Of a stretch of 34,986 nt of DNA, positions 25,818-34,206 are shown in pieces (position 1 is the first letter of the stretch; every line of letters starts with the position of its first letter). Under the pieces are notes generated by a model. The model did no database searches, was not told the DNA's origin, and saw nothing but the letters and a program-made list of their open reading frames with translations. A program made the translations under genes and the position numbers. This DNA is from Thiohalocapsa sp. (GTDB lineage: Bacteria > Pseudomonadota > Gammaproteobacteria > Chromatiales > Chromatiaceae). The stretch spans positions 1 to 34,986 of the forward strand of contig JANQFX010000067.1 in assembly GCA_028277725.1 (NCBI GenBank), read 5' to 3'.

Positions 25818-28046
25818 ATGCTCACTGCACCCGAAACCCCAGCGTCCGCCCGGATCTGGACACCCAAGGATCCGTGCCGTCGCGCCTCGATCGGCTCGGG
25901 AACGCTGGCCCTCCGCTGTGGCCGCCGGCAACTATGGAGCGTATGTATCTCGATCGCCCTGCTGACGTTGCTTGCCCTGCCCGCAGCCACGGTCGCCGGC
26001 GTGGAGCAACCGGTCGTCTCCCACGACATCGACGCGCGCATCGACCCGGGTGCCGGACGTCTCAGCGCCACTGACCAGCTGCGTTTGCCGCCGGACGTCC
26101 AGCAGGTCGTCTTTCTGTTGCACCAGGGTCTGGCGCCTCGGGTGACCGGCGGCGACGCGGTGCTCGAGCGCGTCGGTCGGGATGGGCACCTGGAGCGCTT
26201 TCGGCTGACGGTGAAAAGCGGCGACTCGGTGACCCTGAGCTACGCGGGCACCATTCAGCACCCTCTCCAGCAGGTCAGCGAGGGCATGGGCCGCTCGCGG
26301 CAGCGCCTCATCGGAAGCATCGGGTCGGAGGGGGTCTTCCTATCGGGCTACACCGGCTGGTATCCGAACATCCCTGGCACGCTCAACCGCTTGGTCCTGG
26401 ATGTGACCCTGCCACCGGGGTGGCTCGCCGTCTCCCAAGGCGCTGGCCCCGATCCGAGCGCGGGCGAGGAGACGACCATGCGCTGGGTGGAGGAACAGCC
26501 CCAGAACTCCCTCTACCTGAGCGCCGCCCGCTACAAGCTCTATCGGCGTCCGACGCCACACGGCGAGGCGCAGGCCTATCTGCGGCTTCCGGACGATGAA
26601 CTGGCCGAGCGCTACCTGGATGCCACGGCGGAATACCTGGCGCGCTACAGCGACCTCATCGGCCCTTACCCCTATGCCAAGTTCGCGTTGGTGGAGAACT
26701 TCTGGGAGACCGGGTACGGCATGCCGTCGTTCACCCTGCTCGGCTCACGGGTGCTGCGATTGCCGTTCATCCTGCACAGTTCCTATCCGCACGAGATCTT
26801 GCACAACTGGTGGGGCAACTCCGTCTACGTGGACTACGCATCAGGCAACTGGGCCGAGGGCCTGACGGCCTACCTCGCCGACCACCTCAACCAGGCGCTG
26901 GCCGGGCGTGGCGCGGACTACAGGCGCGATCAGCTCAAGGCCTACGCAGACTACGCGCAACGCGGCGAGGACTTCCCACTGACGGAGTTCAGCGCGCGCC
27001 ACGGGTCCGCATCCCAGGCTGTGGGCTACGGCAAGATGCTCATGACCATGCACATGCTGAGGGTCATGCTCGGCGACGACGGCTTCCGCAGCGGCCTGCG
27101 CACGTTTTTCCGCCAGAACCGCTTCTCCACCGCCGATCTCGGTGACCTGCAACTCGCCTTCGAGCTCGCCAGCAACCGCGACCTAGGGGCCTTCTTCGAT
27201 GCCTGGACCACCCGCACCGGCGCGGCGGATCTTAAGCTGGGCGATGTCCATGTCGAGCAGGCGGAGGGCGGTGGATACCTAGTCTCCGGCAGTGTCTATC
27301 AGGTGCAGCAGGCGCCGCCGCTGCCCATGACCGTGCCCGTCGTCGTGCACTCGGAGCGGGGCACGCCGCGCCGCGTGTTGGCGGGCTTCAAGGGCCGCGG
27401 CGCGCGTTTCGAGGCACACCTGGCGAGCGCCCCCGCCCGCGTTGTCGTAGATCCACAATTCGACACCTTCCGGACACTCCTGCCAGAAGAGGCGCCACCG
27501 ACCCTGAGCGCCCTGTTCGGTGCGGATCAGGGGATCATGGTGCTGCCGGCGGCGGCGCCCGCCGACGAACTCGCCGCCTATCGACGCCTGGCCGAGACCT
27601 GGCGCGAGGGAGCCGACGGATGGGACATCATCACGGACGCGGAACTCGACGCGCTGCCTCGGGCCGGCGCGATTTGGCTATTCGGCTGGGACAATGCCTT
27701 CATGGAGGAACTGACTGCAGCCCGCGCGGGTCTCGCGCTGGACCCCGCCAAGCGCAGCCTCGACCTGCAAGGCGAGACGGTGGACGGCGAGAGCGCGACC
27801 ATCGCAGTGGGCAGCGCCGAGCGGGTTCTGGGCTGGGTCGCCGCAGAGACGCCCGCGGCCATCCCAGGGCTCGCGCGCAAGCTGCCGCACTATGGCAAGT
27901 ACGGCTACCTGACCTTTAGTGGGGACGCGCCGGACAACACCCGCAAGGGCCAGTGGGCGGCCGGGGATTCGGCCCTCACCCTGTGGTTGATCGACGACCG
28001 CCCGACCCTGCGCTTGCCGTCCCGTAGCGCTTTGACCGCGCGGTGA
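25818..28046 (+). CDS. Exported M1-type metallopeptidase
   Basis: This is a 742-residue protein from ATG 25818, with an N-terminal hydrophobic segment (about residues 35-58, ending TVAGV) that looks like a signal peptide or anchor. The gluzincin site is H325-E-I-L-H329, followed by NWWGNSVYVDY and then Glu347 in NWAEGLTAYLADHL. The Glu lies 18 residues after the second His, one less than in PepN. The exopeptidase GAMEN motif is absent; the equivalent segment is E297-TGYGMPS, so substrate selection should differ from PepN. The C-terminal part (about 470-740) is beta-rich with an unknown role. ATG 25818 is a choice: an open extension reaches 25674 and no strong ribosome binding site is visible. 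It is divergent from the chaN-like gene. Confidence 0.85.
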   Translation: MLTAPETPASARIWTPKDPCRRASIGSGTLALRCGRRQLWSVCISIALLTLLALPAATVAGVEQPVVSHDIDARIDPGAGRLSATDQLRLPPDVQQVVFLLHQGLAPRVTGGDAVLERVGRDGHLERFRLTVKSGDSVTLSYAGTIQHPLQQVSEGMGRSRQRLIGSIGSEGVFLSGYTGWYPNIPGTLNRLVLDVTLPPGWLAVSQGAGPDPSAGEETTMRWVEEQPQNSLYLSAARYKLYRRPTPHGEAQAYLRLPDDELAERYLDATAEYLARYSDLIGPYPYAKFALVENFWETGYGMPSFTLLGSRVLRLPFILHSSYPHEILHNWWGNSVYVDYASGNWAEGLTAYLADHLNQALAGRGADYRRDQLKAYADYAQRGEDFPLTEFSARHGSASQAVGYGKMLMTMHMLRVMLGDDGFRSGLRTFFRQNRFSTADLGDLQLAFELASNRDLGAFFDAWTTRTGAADLKLGDVHVEQAEGGGYLVSGSVYQVQQAPPLPMTVPVVVHSERGTPRRVLAGFKGRGARFEAHLASAPARVVVDPQFDTFRTLLPEEAPPTLSALFGADQGIMVLPAAAPADELAAYRRLAETWREGADGWDIITDAELDALPRAGAIWLFGWDNAFMEELTAARAGLALDPAKRSLDLQGETVDGESATIAVGSAERVLGWVAAETPAAIPGLARKLPHYGKYGYLTFSGDAPDNTRKGQWAAGDSALTLWLIDDRPTLRLPSRSALTAR

Positions 28047-28085
28047 GAACCGTCCGTGTTGAACGCGCGTTGATTGCGCAGCGAT

Positions 28086-28210
28086 AGGCGTCTGCACTGA
28101 ACGAGTTGCCGAAGCCGACGCACGTCGAGTGCAGCGCGACGCTGATCGGCGCTCGCGCGGCGCAGACGCCTCGGTGGCGAAGAACTGCTCGGTGGCGCAG
28201 AACTGCCACC
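28086..28210. repeat. Cluster of inverted and direct repeats between convergent genes
   Basis: AGGCGTCTGC (28086-28095) is exactly inverted at 28162-28171. CTGCACT (28092-28098) is inverted at 28128-28134, nested inside. CGGTGGCG[A/C]AGAACTGC[T/C] is repeated in tandem at 28172-28189 and 28190-28207. GGTGGC (28191-28196) is inverted at 28205-28210. The cluster lies between the peptidase (plus) and the response regulator (minus), so it may hold 3'-end structures for both transcripts. Confidence 0.55.
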
Positions 28211-28216
28211 GCGGTC

Positions 28217-28852
28217 TCAAGCCGGAGGTCGACGGGACTTCTCGACTCCATGCCCGTGAAGGGAAACGGCGTATCTGACGAGTTCCACCTGTGATTCCAG
28301 GCCGAGTTTGGTCATCATGCGACGCCGGTAGGTGTCGACCGTCTTGGTACTGATGCCCATCTCCTCGGCGACGTCCCGGGCGCTCTTACCCTCGGACAGC
28401 TCCTTGAGCACCAACTGTTCGCGCCGCGACAACAGGCGTTTCTCCGGCCCGCCCAGAAGCTCCGCCGAATCCGGCAGCCAGGTGGCCCCGGCTGCGACCG
28501 CGCGCACGGCCGTCACCAGCACTTGGAGGGCCTCGTTCTTCATCACATAGCCCTGCACGCCGGCCTCCACCATTTGCGAGACAAAGGCGCGCTCGCCCTT
28601 CGCCGACAGTGCGATCACCCGCGTCCTGGGCAGGTCCTTGACAATGCGCAGGCTGGCTTCGATCCCGTCCACGCGGGGCATACAGACATCCATCAAAACG
28701 ATGTTCGGTTTCCAGGCGTGGGCCAGGGTGATGGCTTCCGCGCCGTCAGCGGCGTAGGCAACGACCTGGATGTCTGGCTCCCGCGACAACTGGGTGCCGA
28801 GACACTCGCGAATCATCTTGTGGTCGTCTGCCAAGACAACGCTGATCGACAT
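28217..28852 (-). CDS. NarL/FixJ-type response regulator (orphan)
   Basis: This is a 211-residue two-component response regulator. The receiver domain (about residues 4-120) has the acidic pair Asp9-Asp10 in LADDHKMIRE, the phosphoacceptor Asp55 in IVLMDVCMP, Ser/Thr in IALSAKG and Lys105 in GYVMKNEA. The LuxR-type helix-turn-helix (about 140-200) contains LSRREQLVLKELSEGKSARD and MGISTKTVDTYRRRMMTKLG. It would bind DNA as a dimer after phosphorylation. No histidine kinase gene is in the window. ATG 28852 has AGGAGG eight bases upstream, the best ribosome binding site in this part. Its leader carries an exact 23-bp tandem duplication. Confidence 0.95.
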   Translation of the reverse strand: MSISVVLADDHKMIRECLGTQLSREPDIQVVAYAADGAEAITLAHAWKPNIVLMDVCMPRVDGIEASLRIVKDLPRTRVIALSAKGERAFVSQMVEAGVQGYVMKNEALQVLVTAVRAVAAGATWLPDSAELLGGPEKRLLSRREQLVLKELSEGKSARDVAEEMGISTKTVDTYRRRMMTKLGLESQVELVRYAVSLHGHGVEKSRRPPA

Positions 28853-29215
28853 GCTGTGTTCCTCCTTCTCACCGCACGATACTCAATCTTCTCACCGCAC
28901 GATACTCAATCCGCACAAGATAGCAATCCTCGGGCACTCATTCGTCCCTGTCCAATGAGAACCGTCCGCAGTTTCTGGACAAGATGACGCGAAATGGAAA
29001 CCGACAGACTTGCACCCTGGCTTCTACCTCGAAACTGACATGAGGCCATATCGGAACATTCAAAACACCATGCGCGAACCCTCGAATTCTTGATTCGGCC
29101 CGCGGCGAGTGCGCGCTGTACCTATCAGGTGCTTTGGTACCATAGCGGCTGAGGATGGGCCCATATCGAATCCACCCACTTCCAAGACACGCAGCACACG
29201 CACAGGAGCTCCCGC
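28853..29215. promoter_or_regulatory. Divergent control region (response regulator / unknown operon)
   Basis: This 363-base stretch contains no gene. It holds the leader and presumed promoter of the response regulator (minus) and of the gene at 29216 (plus). On the minus strand TTGCTATCTT (28926-28917) looks like an extended -10 box just upstream of the tandem repeats, without a good -35. On the plus strand only the ribosome binding site AGGAG (29204-29208) is clear. Confidence 0.4.
28866..28911 (-). repeat. Exact 23-bp tandem duplication in the response regulator leader
   Basis: The unit TTCTCACCGCACGATACTCA plus ATC (plus-strand reading) occurs at 28866-28888 and again, identical, at 28889-28911. 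It lies 14-59 bases upstream of the response regulator ATG, directly before its AGGAGG ribosome binding site. It could be a doubled operator, a doubled leader-RNA element, or a recent slippage duplication. Confidence 0.95.
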
Positions 29216-29881
29216 ATGATCCTGAAGGCCATAGTCGACGACCAGGAATATAGCCTGAACGTGCCCGAGGCCATCCTATCCGGCGCAGAGGGCTTCTGCA
29301 CCAAACTCGACCGAGACATGGATGCAGGCTGGCAGATGAGCCGAGAGTGGGTCGAATCACCGAACCTGGAACAACGCTGTCAGATCGTCGCGGACAAGCT
29401 GCTGACCGCGCTGGAGAAAGAGAACCACAAGCTCGGGATGCTGATGGCGGCCTACATCCTGAAGCGGCTGCCGCATGTCGAAGCGGTGGAACTCGACGTG
29501 CAGGGCGAGGTGCAGAACAACAGCTTCCGCTTCCACCAAACCGCCACCCCATCGAATCCAGCGCCGGCCCAGGCTTCAGATCCGGCCTCGGATCCTGCCC
29601 CTGCGGAGGCCAACCCAGCAGGAGCCAATCCGGCGCCTGCGCCGGCATCTGCCCAGGCTTCGGCCCGGCCCGCGGGCCTGAACCGTATGCAGGCCATGGC
29701 CCAGGCGGGCCACGACGTCACCAAGGTCTTCAAGGTAGGCAAGGCCTGGCGCTTCTCGCTCTACGATCACGCCACCGGAAGCTGGCAGGAGTCGCCACTC
29801 ATCGCGACGGAGCAGGAAGCGGAGCGCCTGCGGCAGGCCGCCTTCAAGAAGCGCTACGAGTCGCTGATCGGCGACGCCTGA
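29216..29881 (+). CDS. Unknown two-domain protein with Pro/Ala linker
   Basis: This is a 221-residue soluble protein. An N-terminal part (about residues 1-106) begins MILKAIVDDQEYSLNVPEAI and is mixed alpha/beta. A low-complexity Pro/Ala/Ser linker follows (about 109-151). The compact C-terminal part (about 152-221) includes HDVTKVFKVGKAWRFSLYDH and a helical end with EQEAERLRQAAFKKRY. There is no signal peptide. ATG 29216 has AGGAG seven bases upstream. No family was recognised. It is the first gene of a likely three-gene operon with another unknown protein and an RCK-containing transporter, so a role linked to that transporter is possible but not shown. Confidence 0.8.
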   Translation: MILKAIVDDQEYSLNVPEAILSGAEGFCTKLDRDMDAGWQMSREWVESPNLEQRCQIVADKLLTALEKENHKLGMLMAAYILKRLPHVEAVELDVQGEVQNNSFRFHQTATPSNPAPAQASDPASDPAPAEANPAGANPAPAPASAQASARPAGLNRMQAMAQAGHDVTKVFKVGKAWRFSLYDHATGSWQESPLIATEQEAERLRQAAFKKRYESLIGDA

Positions 29882-29929
29882 TGCGACAGCGACGGCACCC
29901 CAGACCGCCCGAGCCGGCCCCAGGCACCT

Positions 29930-30337
29930 ATGGACGCAGCACCAGACGACACCGATCCAGCAGCGATGCCGCCGGACGCACCTAAACCGTACCAAGTCAC
30001 CGCCCCTCTGGCGCTGCGCTGGCGCACCACCGGCGAGACGAAGGTGGTCGCGGCCTGCTTCCCGCATCCCAAGGGATTGCTGGTGATGGACCTCTTCTGG
30101 CATCTCAGCACCCCAGCACAGGCGGCCCATCTGTTGCGGGGCGACCTGCGCGGGGAAGGACCCTGGCGCATCGGCGACTGCATCATCAGCGTGCTCGGCT
30201 GCCAGGATACGGACCCGGACCTAGCCGATGCCTTCGCGCGCTGGAACACTTACCTTCAGAGCGATGCCGCGGCCGCCGAGTACCCGCCAAGGGCACAGGT
30301 CCTCGACATCGCACGCCGCCTCGGCGCGAGCGTATGA
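29930..30337 (+). CDS. Unknown small protein (135 residues)
   Basis: This is a 135-residue soluble protein. An Asp/Pro-rich N-terminal head (about residues 1-22) precedes a compact domain with LALRWRTTGETKVVAACFPH, LVMDLFWHLS, then GEGPWRIGDCIISVLGCQD and a helical end with VLDIARRLGASV. There is no signal peptide or membrane segment. It starts 48 bases after the preceding gene and ends 58 bases before the transporter start, so the three are probably co-transcribed. No family was recognised and no function is proposed. Confidence 0.75.
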   Translation: MDAAPDDTDPAAMPPDAPKPYQVTAPLALRWRTTGETKVVAACFPHPKGLLVMDLFWHLSTPAQAAHLLRGDLRGEGPWRIGDCIISVLGCQDTDPDLADAFARWNTYLQSDAAAAEYPPRAQVLDIARRLGASV

Positions 30338-30395
30338 GCCGCCTGGCGTCCGCGGCAAACCGGATGCCACGAGCCGAAGGATCGGGCGCTTGCCA

Positions 30396-32195
30396 ATGAT
30401 TGATCCCCCGCTCACGATCCCGGGCTGGCAGGGTTGGTTCAGCATGGGCCTGGTGGCATTCTGCTTCGTGCTCTTCCTACGCACCCGCGTCTCGCCGGAT
30501 GTGGTCACCAGCGGCGCCCTGACCCTACTGCTGATCACCGGCGTGCTGACTACGGAGGAAGCGCTGGCGGGCTTCGCGAACCCCGGCGTCATGACCGTGG
30601 CCGTGCTCTACGTGGTGGTGACCGGCCTCACCGAGACCGGTGCCGTGGGCTGGATCGGCCAGGCGCTGCTCGGGCGCCCGCGCAACGAGGCCGACGCGCG
30701 CCTCAAGCTCATGCTACCCGCCGCGGGCCTCAGCGCCTTCCTCAACAACACGCCGGTGGTGGCGATCTTCATCCCCGCCGTGCTGGACTGGGCGAAGCGC
30801 CACCGCCTGCGCCTGTCCGCGCTCCTGATGCCGCTCAGCTTCGCGAGCATCGCCGGCGGCACCTGCACCCTCATCGGCACCAGCACCAACTTGGTGGTGA
30901 ACGGCATGTACGAGGCCCGCGACAGCGCCGAAGGCGGCGGGTTGGGCATGTTCGAGCTGGCCTGGATTGGCATCCCGGTGACCCTGGCCGTGCTGGCGTA
31001 CATGTCGCTGCTCGGCGGCCGGCTGCTACCGACGCGCACACCGGCCACGGACAGCTTCGCCGACGTGCGCAACTACACCAGCGAAATGCTGGTGCCCGAG
31101 GGCAGCCCACTCGCTGGCAAGAGCATCGAGGACGCGGGGCTCCGACAGCTGCCGGGGCTCTATCTGGTGGAGATCGAGCGCGATGGGCAGATCATGGCAG
31201 CGGTGTCCTCCCGAGTGGTGCTGCGCGGCGGCGATCGGCTGGTATTTGCCGGCATGCTGGACTCGGTGGTCGATCTCCAGCGTATCCGCGGCCTGCGACC
31301 TGCGACCGACCAAGTGTTCAAGCTCGGCGGGCCGCGCCAGGACCGCTGCTTCGTCGAGGCGGTGCTCTCCAATCGGTGTCCGTTGGTGGGACGCTCGGTG
31401 CGCGAGGGGCGTTTCCGCGCCCACTACAATGCCGCCATCATCGCCCTGTCGCGCAACGGTGAGCGGGTGCAGCGCAAGATCGGCGATATCGTGCTCGCTG
31501 CCGGCGACACCCTGCTGCTGGAGACGCACCCGAGCTTCGTACTCCAGCAGCGCAATTCGCGGGATTTTCTGGTCGTCGCCCAGCACGGCGACGTGCACCC
31601 GCCAGACCATGCGCGGGCCCCCATCGCCATCGCCATCGTCGCGACCATGGTGCTGAGCGTCGCGCTGGAGTGGTTCAACATGCTGGAGGCCGCACTCCTT
31701 GCCGCCGGCGCCATGATCATGACCCGCTGCACCTCCGGCCGCGTGGCGAGGCGCGCGCCGGACTGGCAGGTGTTGGTGGTCATCGCGACGTCGCTCGGCA
31801 TCGGCGCGGCACTGGAGAAGACCGGCGCCGCGGGCATATTGGCGGGGTCGTTGATCGGACTCGCCCAGGGCATGCCCTGGGTGTCCCTGACGCTGGTCTT
31901 CCTCAGCGCGGCCCTGCTGACGGCGCTCGCCACCAACAACGTCGCCGCGGTGCTGGTCTTCCCCATCGCCATGGACGCCGCACGGCTCATGGACGTGAGC
32001 CCGCTGCCGTTCATCGTCACCCTGATGGTCGCCGCCTCCGCGAGCTTCTCCACGCCCATCGGCTATCAGACCAACCTGATGGTGTTCAACGTCGGCGGCT
32101 ATCGCTTCGCGGACTTCCTGCGCGTGGGCGTGCCGCTGACGGTGCTGATCGGGCTCATCACCGTGGGCCTGAGCCCGCTGATCTGGCCATTTTGA
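30396..32195 (+). CDS. SLC13-type anion permease with two RCK_C (TrkA-C) domains
   Basis: This is a 599-residue inner-membrane transporter. The N-terminal membrane block contains the family signature LSAFLNNTPVVAIFIPAVLD and SFASIAGGTCTLIGTSTNLV. Two RCK_C-like soluble domains lie at about residues 220-385 (MLVPEGSPLAGKS, GGDRLVFAGML, then RSVREGRFRAHYNAA and AAGDTLLLE). A second membrane block follows, with LLTALATNNVAAVLVFPIA and STPIGYQTNLMVFN. This layout is that of sulfate- or dicarboxylate-type Na+ symporters of the SLC13 group. A sulfur-compound role would suit a purple sulfur bacterium but is inference. ATG 30396 is chosen as the first start just before the membrane block. A clear terminator follows at 32237. 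Confidence 0.93.
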   Translation: MIDPPLTIPGWQGWFSMGLVAFCFVLFLRTRVSPDVVTSGALTLLLITGVLTTEEALAGFANPGVMTVAVLYVVVTGLTETGAVGWIGQALLGRPRNEADARLKLMLPAAGLSAFLNNTPVVAIFIPAVLDWAKRHRLRLSALLMPLSFASIAGGTCTLIGTSTNLVVNGMYEARDSAEGGGLGMFELAWIGIPVTLAVLAYMSLLGGRLLPTRTPATDSFADVRNYTSEMLVPEGSPLAGKSIEDAGLRQLPGLYLVEIERDGQIMAAVSSRVVLRGGDRLVFAGMLDSVVDLQRIRGLRPATDQVFKLGGPRQDRCFVEAVLSNRCPLVGRSVREGRFRAHYNAAIIALSRNGERVQRKIGDIVLAAGDTLLLETHPSFVLQQRNSRDFLVVAQHGDVHPPDHARAPIAIAIVATMVLSVALEWFNMLEAALLAAGAMIMTRCTSGRVARRAPDWQVLVVIATSLGIGAALEKTGAAGILAGSLIGLAQGMPWVSLTLVFLSAALLTALATNNVAAVLVFPIAMDAARLMDVSPLPFIVTLMVAASASFSTPIGYQTNLMVFNVGGYRFADFLRVGVPLTVLIGLITVGLSPLIWPF

Positions 32196-32235
32196 ACGGG
32201 CCAGCCGTCCAAGGCGCGCCTCAGTGTCATGACCG

Positions 32236-32272
32236 ATTGACAGTTGCCGCACTCAAAAACTGTCAATTTTTC
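32236..32272 (+). terminator. Intrinsic terminator after the SLC13-type gene
   Basis: TTGACAGTT (32237-32245), a 12-base loop and AACTGTCAA (32258-32266) form a perfect 9-bp stem, extended by an A-T pair. It is followed by TTTTTC. It lies about 40 bases after the transporter stop codon and should end that transcript. Confidence 0.85.
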
Positions 32273-32300
32273 TTCACACAATGCCAAAATGGTTTAGACT
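32273..32300 (+). promoter_or_regulatory. Candidate sigma70 promoter of the six-helix membrane protein
   Basis: TTCACA (32273-32278), 16 bases and TAGACT (32295-32300) form a moderate sigma70-like promoter. It begins right after the terminator of the upstream gene and lies about 127 bases before the next start codon. Confidence 0.45.
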
Positions 32301-32426
32301 TTAACGTGGCTGTCCCGCCGACGGCCATACGCGCGTCGTACCCCGTCCGTTGCCACGGCAAATCCGTCCCGGGCTCGAAATCGCCGGCCGTCGGCCCTCT
32401 TTCCATGCCGAATTGGAGGAATCGCC

Positions 32427-33059
32427 GTGTCCACCGCCGAAAACGACAAACACTCGTCTCGCTCCAGCAACGGACTGAGCCCGCTGCCCGTCACGCTGCT
32501 GCCGCTGCTGGTCCTGTTCGCCGCAACCGTCCTGCTGTTCTGGCTGACCCAGAAAGGCATGGCCGGTACCGACCGCTATTGGGAGATCTTCATCCCCGTC
32601 GTCGCCGTCGTATCGCTGCTCTCGGGCTGGACCCAGGCCTATGTCGCCAGCGACAACCGCCTCTGGTACCTCGTGCGCCAAGTGGTGCATTGGGGGGCGC
32701 TGATCGGGCTGCTGTATCTTCTCAACTCCCAGGGCTATCGGGAGCTGCTGAGCGATCAGCAATACACCGTCCTCATGATCGGCCTGCTCGCCGTCGGCAC
32801 GCTGCTGGCCGCGGTGCAGATGGACATCAAGCTGATCTTCTTCTCCGTGTTCCTGGGCTTCTGCGCCTTCCTCATCGCAGTGCCTACCGACAACCCGACC
32901 CTGATCGCCACCGGCAATCTGCTGGGCATCGCGGAGCCACAGACGAAACCGGTGCTGGTCAGCAGCGCCGTGGCCCTGTCCGGCTTCATCGCCAGCATCT
33001 TCGTCGTGTTCATGATGCGCGGCGCGGTCGTCGCCAAGCGTGCGCGCAAGCGTCGCTAA
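32427..33059 (+). CDS. Six-helix membrane protein of unknown function
   Basis: This is a 210-residue integral membrane protein with six predicted helices, at about residues 18-41, 52-70, 83-101, 112-131, 134-152 and 174-197. It has a polar Ser-rich N-terminus and a very basic C-terminal tail (VVAKRARKRR) that should face the cytoplasm. The start is GTG 32427, supported by TTGGAGGA ending six bases upstream. No transporter signature or ligand residues were recognised. It appears to be a single-gene transcript, with its own candidate promoter upstream and an 8-bp hairpin about 55 bases after the stop. Confidence 0.8.
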   Translation: MSTAENDKHSSRSSNGLSPLPVTLLPLLVLFAATVLLFWLTQKGMAGTDRYWEIFIPVVAVVSLLSGWTQAYVASDNRLWYLVRQVVHWGALIGLLYLLNSQGYRELLSDQQYTVLMIGLLAVGTLLAAVQMDIKLIFFSVFLGFCAFLIAVPTDNPTLIATGNLLGIAEPQTKPVLVSSAVALSGFIASIFVVFMMRGAVVAKRARKRR

Positions 33060-33113
33060 ATGGCTGCATAAGACACGCCCCTCTGCTCGGCCTGCCCGCC
33101 AGGTCGAGCAGTC

Positions 33114-33136
33114 GATCCGCCAGCCTAAGGCGGATC
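33114..33136 (+). terminator. Hairpin after the six-helix membrane protein
   Basis: GATCCGCC (33114-33121), seven bases and GGCGGATC (33129-33136) form a perfect 8-bp stem about 55 bases after the stop codon. No T-run follows, so it is a possible terminator only. Confidence 0.45.
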
Positions 33137-33155
33137 AGTCCCCATCCCCATCCTG

Positions 33156-33183
33156 CCCCCCGTTCCGTGACCCCCCGTTCCGT
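33156..33183. repeat. Direct 13-bp repeat
   Basis: CCCCCCGTTCCGT occurs at 33156-33168 and 33171-33183, separated by two bases, in the spacer before the murein endopeptidase gene. Function is unknown; it may be slippage. Confidence 0.6.
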
Positions 33184-33327
33184 CTCGACCGTTCGTCGAG
33201 AACACGCGCGACCCTGCGCACCAGCACTGCCTCTCCGCGCCAAGACCACACCTTTGAAGAGAGGTTTTTGGTTAACATGCGTGCCGCCCGGAATCCAACG
33301 CACCGGCACGGCCGGGGGAGTCGACAC

Positions 33328-34206
33328 ATGGCGTTACGGGAACAAAGTCGATCAGCGCGTCGTCGGTCGGCAGCCCTGCGGTGGGTCGGGCTAGCGCTAT
33401 CGCTGGCGGCCCTGCCGCTTCTGGTCAGCGCGGCGGAGACGCCATGGTCGCGCATCCAAAAGGTGTCCCTGGGACAACCCAAGGCCATCGGCGGGCCGTC
33501 CAATGGTTGCATCGACGGCGCCGAGGCCCTGCCGGGCTCCGGTGTGGGCTTTGTCAGCATCCGCCGGCATCGCAACCGCTACTACGGCCACCCCGAAACC
33601 GTGCGCTTCGTCGAGGACCTCGGCCGCGCCATGGACCGCCGCAACGGCCACTTCATCATGGTGGGCGATCTCTCGCAGCCACGCGGTGGGCGCATGAACT
33701 CCGCGCACGTCAGCCACCAGAACGGGCTCGACGTCGATGTCTGGCTGGCGCTTGCCGACTCACCGGCACAGGCGATTCGCTCGACCCCAGAAGAGCGGGA
33801 CCCGCCGAGCATGCTGACGCGGAAGAAGCTGGCGCTGAACGACCGCTTCGGCCCCGATCAGCTATTCCTGATCCGCGCCGCCGCCGAGAACCCCGCGGTG
33901 GACCGCATCCTGGTCAACCCCGGCATCAAGCGTGCGCTGTGCAAACAGGAGAACGACGCCCGTTGGCTGAGGAAGCTCCGCCCCTGGTGGGGACACGACG
34001 CCCACATGCACGTGCGGCTCAAGTGCCCGCCGGGTAGCCCGCAGTGCAAGCAGCAGGTGCCCGTGCCCATGGGAAGCGGCTGCGGCTCGGAGCTCGCCTG
34101 GTGGTTCAGCCTGGAGGCACGCACGCCGAGCAGCTCCTCCTCGAGCAAGCCCAGGGCGCGCCCGCAGCCGCCGGCGCAATGTCAGGTGTTGCTCGGCTCG
34201 TCCTGA
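33328..34206 (+). CDS. mepA: Penicillin-insensitive murein endopeptidase (MepA family)
   Basis: This is a 292-residue periplasmic zinc endopeptidase of the LAS type that cuts D-Ala-meso-DAP cross-links in peptidoglycan. The N-terminal region has basic residues, then a hydrophobic signal segment (about residues 18-36, ending VSAAE). The core contains GDLSQPRGGRMNSAHVSHQN with zinc ligands corresponding to His130 and Asp137. WWGHDAHMHVRLKCP carries the third ligand at His226/His228. ATG 33328 is chosen because GGGGGAG lies eight bases upstream and it places the signal peptide at the normal distance; ATG 33277 is also open. The Ser/Pro-rich C-terminal tail is longer than in E. coli MepA (274 residues). 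Confidence 0.92.
   Translation: MALREQSRSARRRSAALRWVGLALSLAALPLLVSAAETPWSRIQKVSLGQPKAIGGPSNGCIDGAEALPGSGVGFVSIRRHRNRYYGHPETVRFVEDLGRAMDRRNGHFIMVGDLSQPRGGRMNSAHVSHQNGLDVDVWLALADSPAQAIRSTPEERDPPSMLTRKKLALNDRFGPDQLFLIRAAAENPAVDRILVNPGIKRALCKQENDARWLRKLRPWWGHDAHMHVRLKCPPGSPQCKQQVPVPMGSGCGSELAWWFSLEARTPSSSSSSKPRARPQPPAQCQVLLGSS

Noticed and set aside
28044..28967. TGAGAACCGTCCG at 28044-28056 and 28955-28967 as a shared regulatory site
   Set aside because: A 13-base match is expected by chance several times in a window of this size, and the positions do not fit a common regulatory role.
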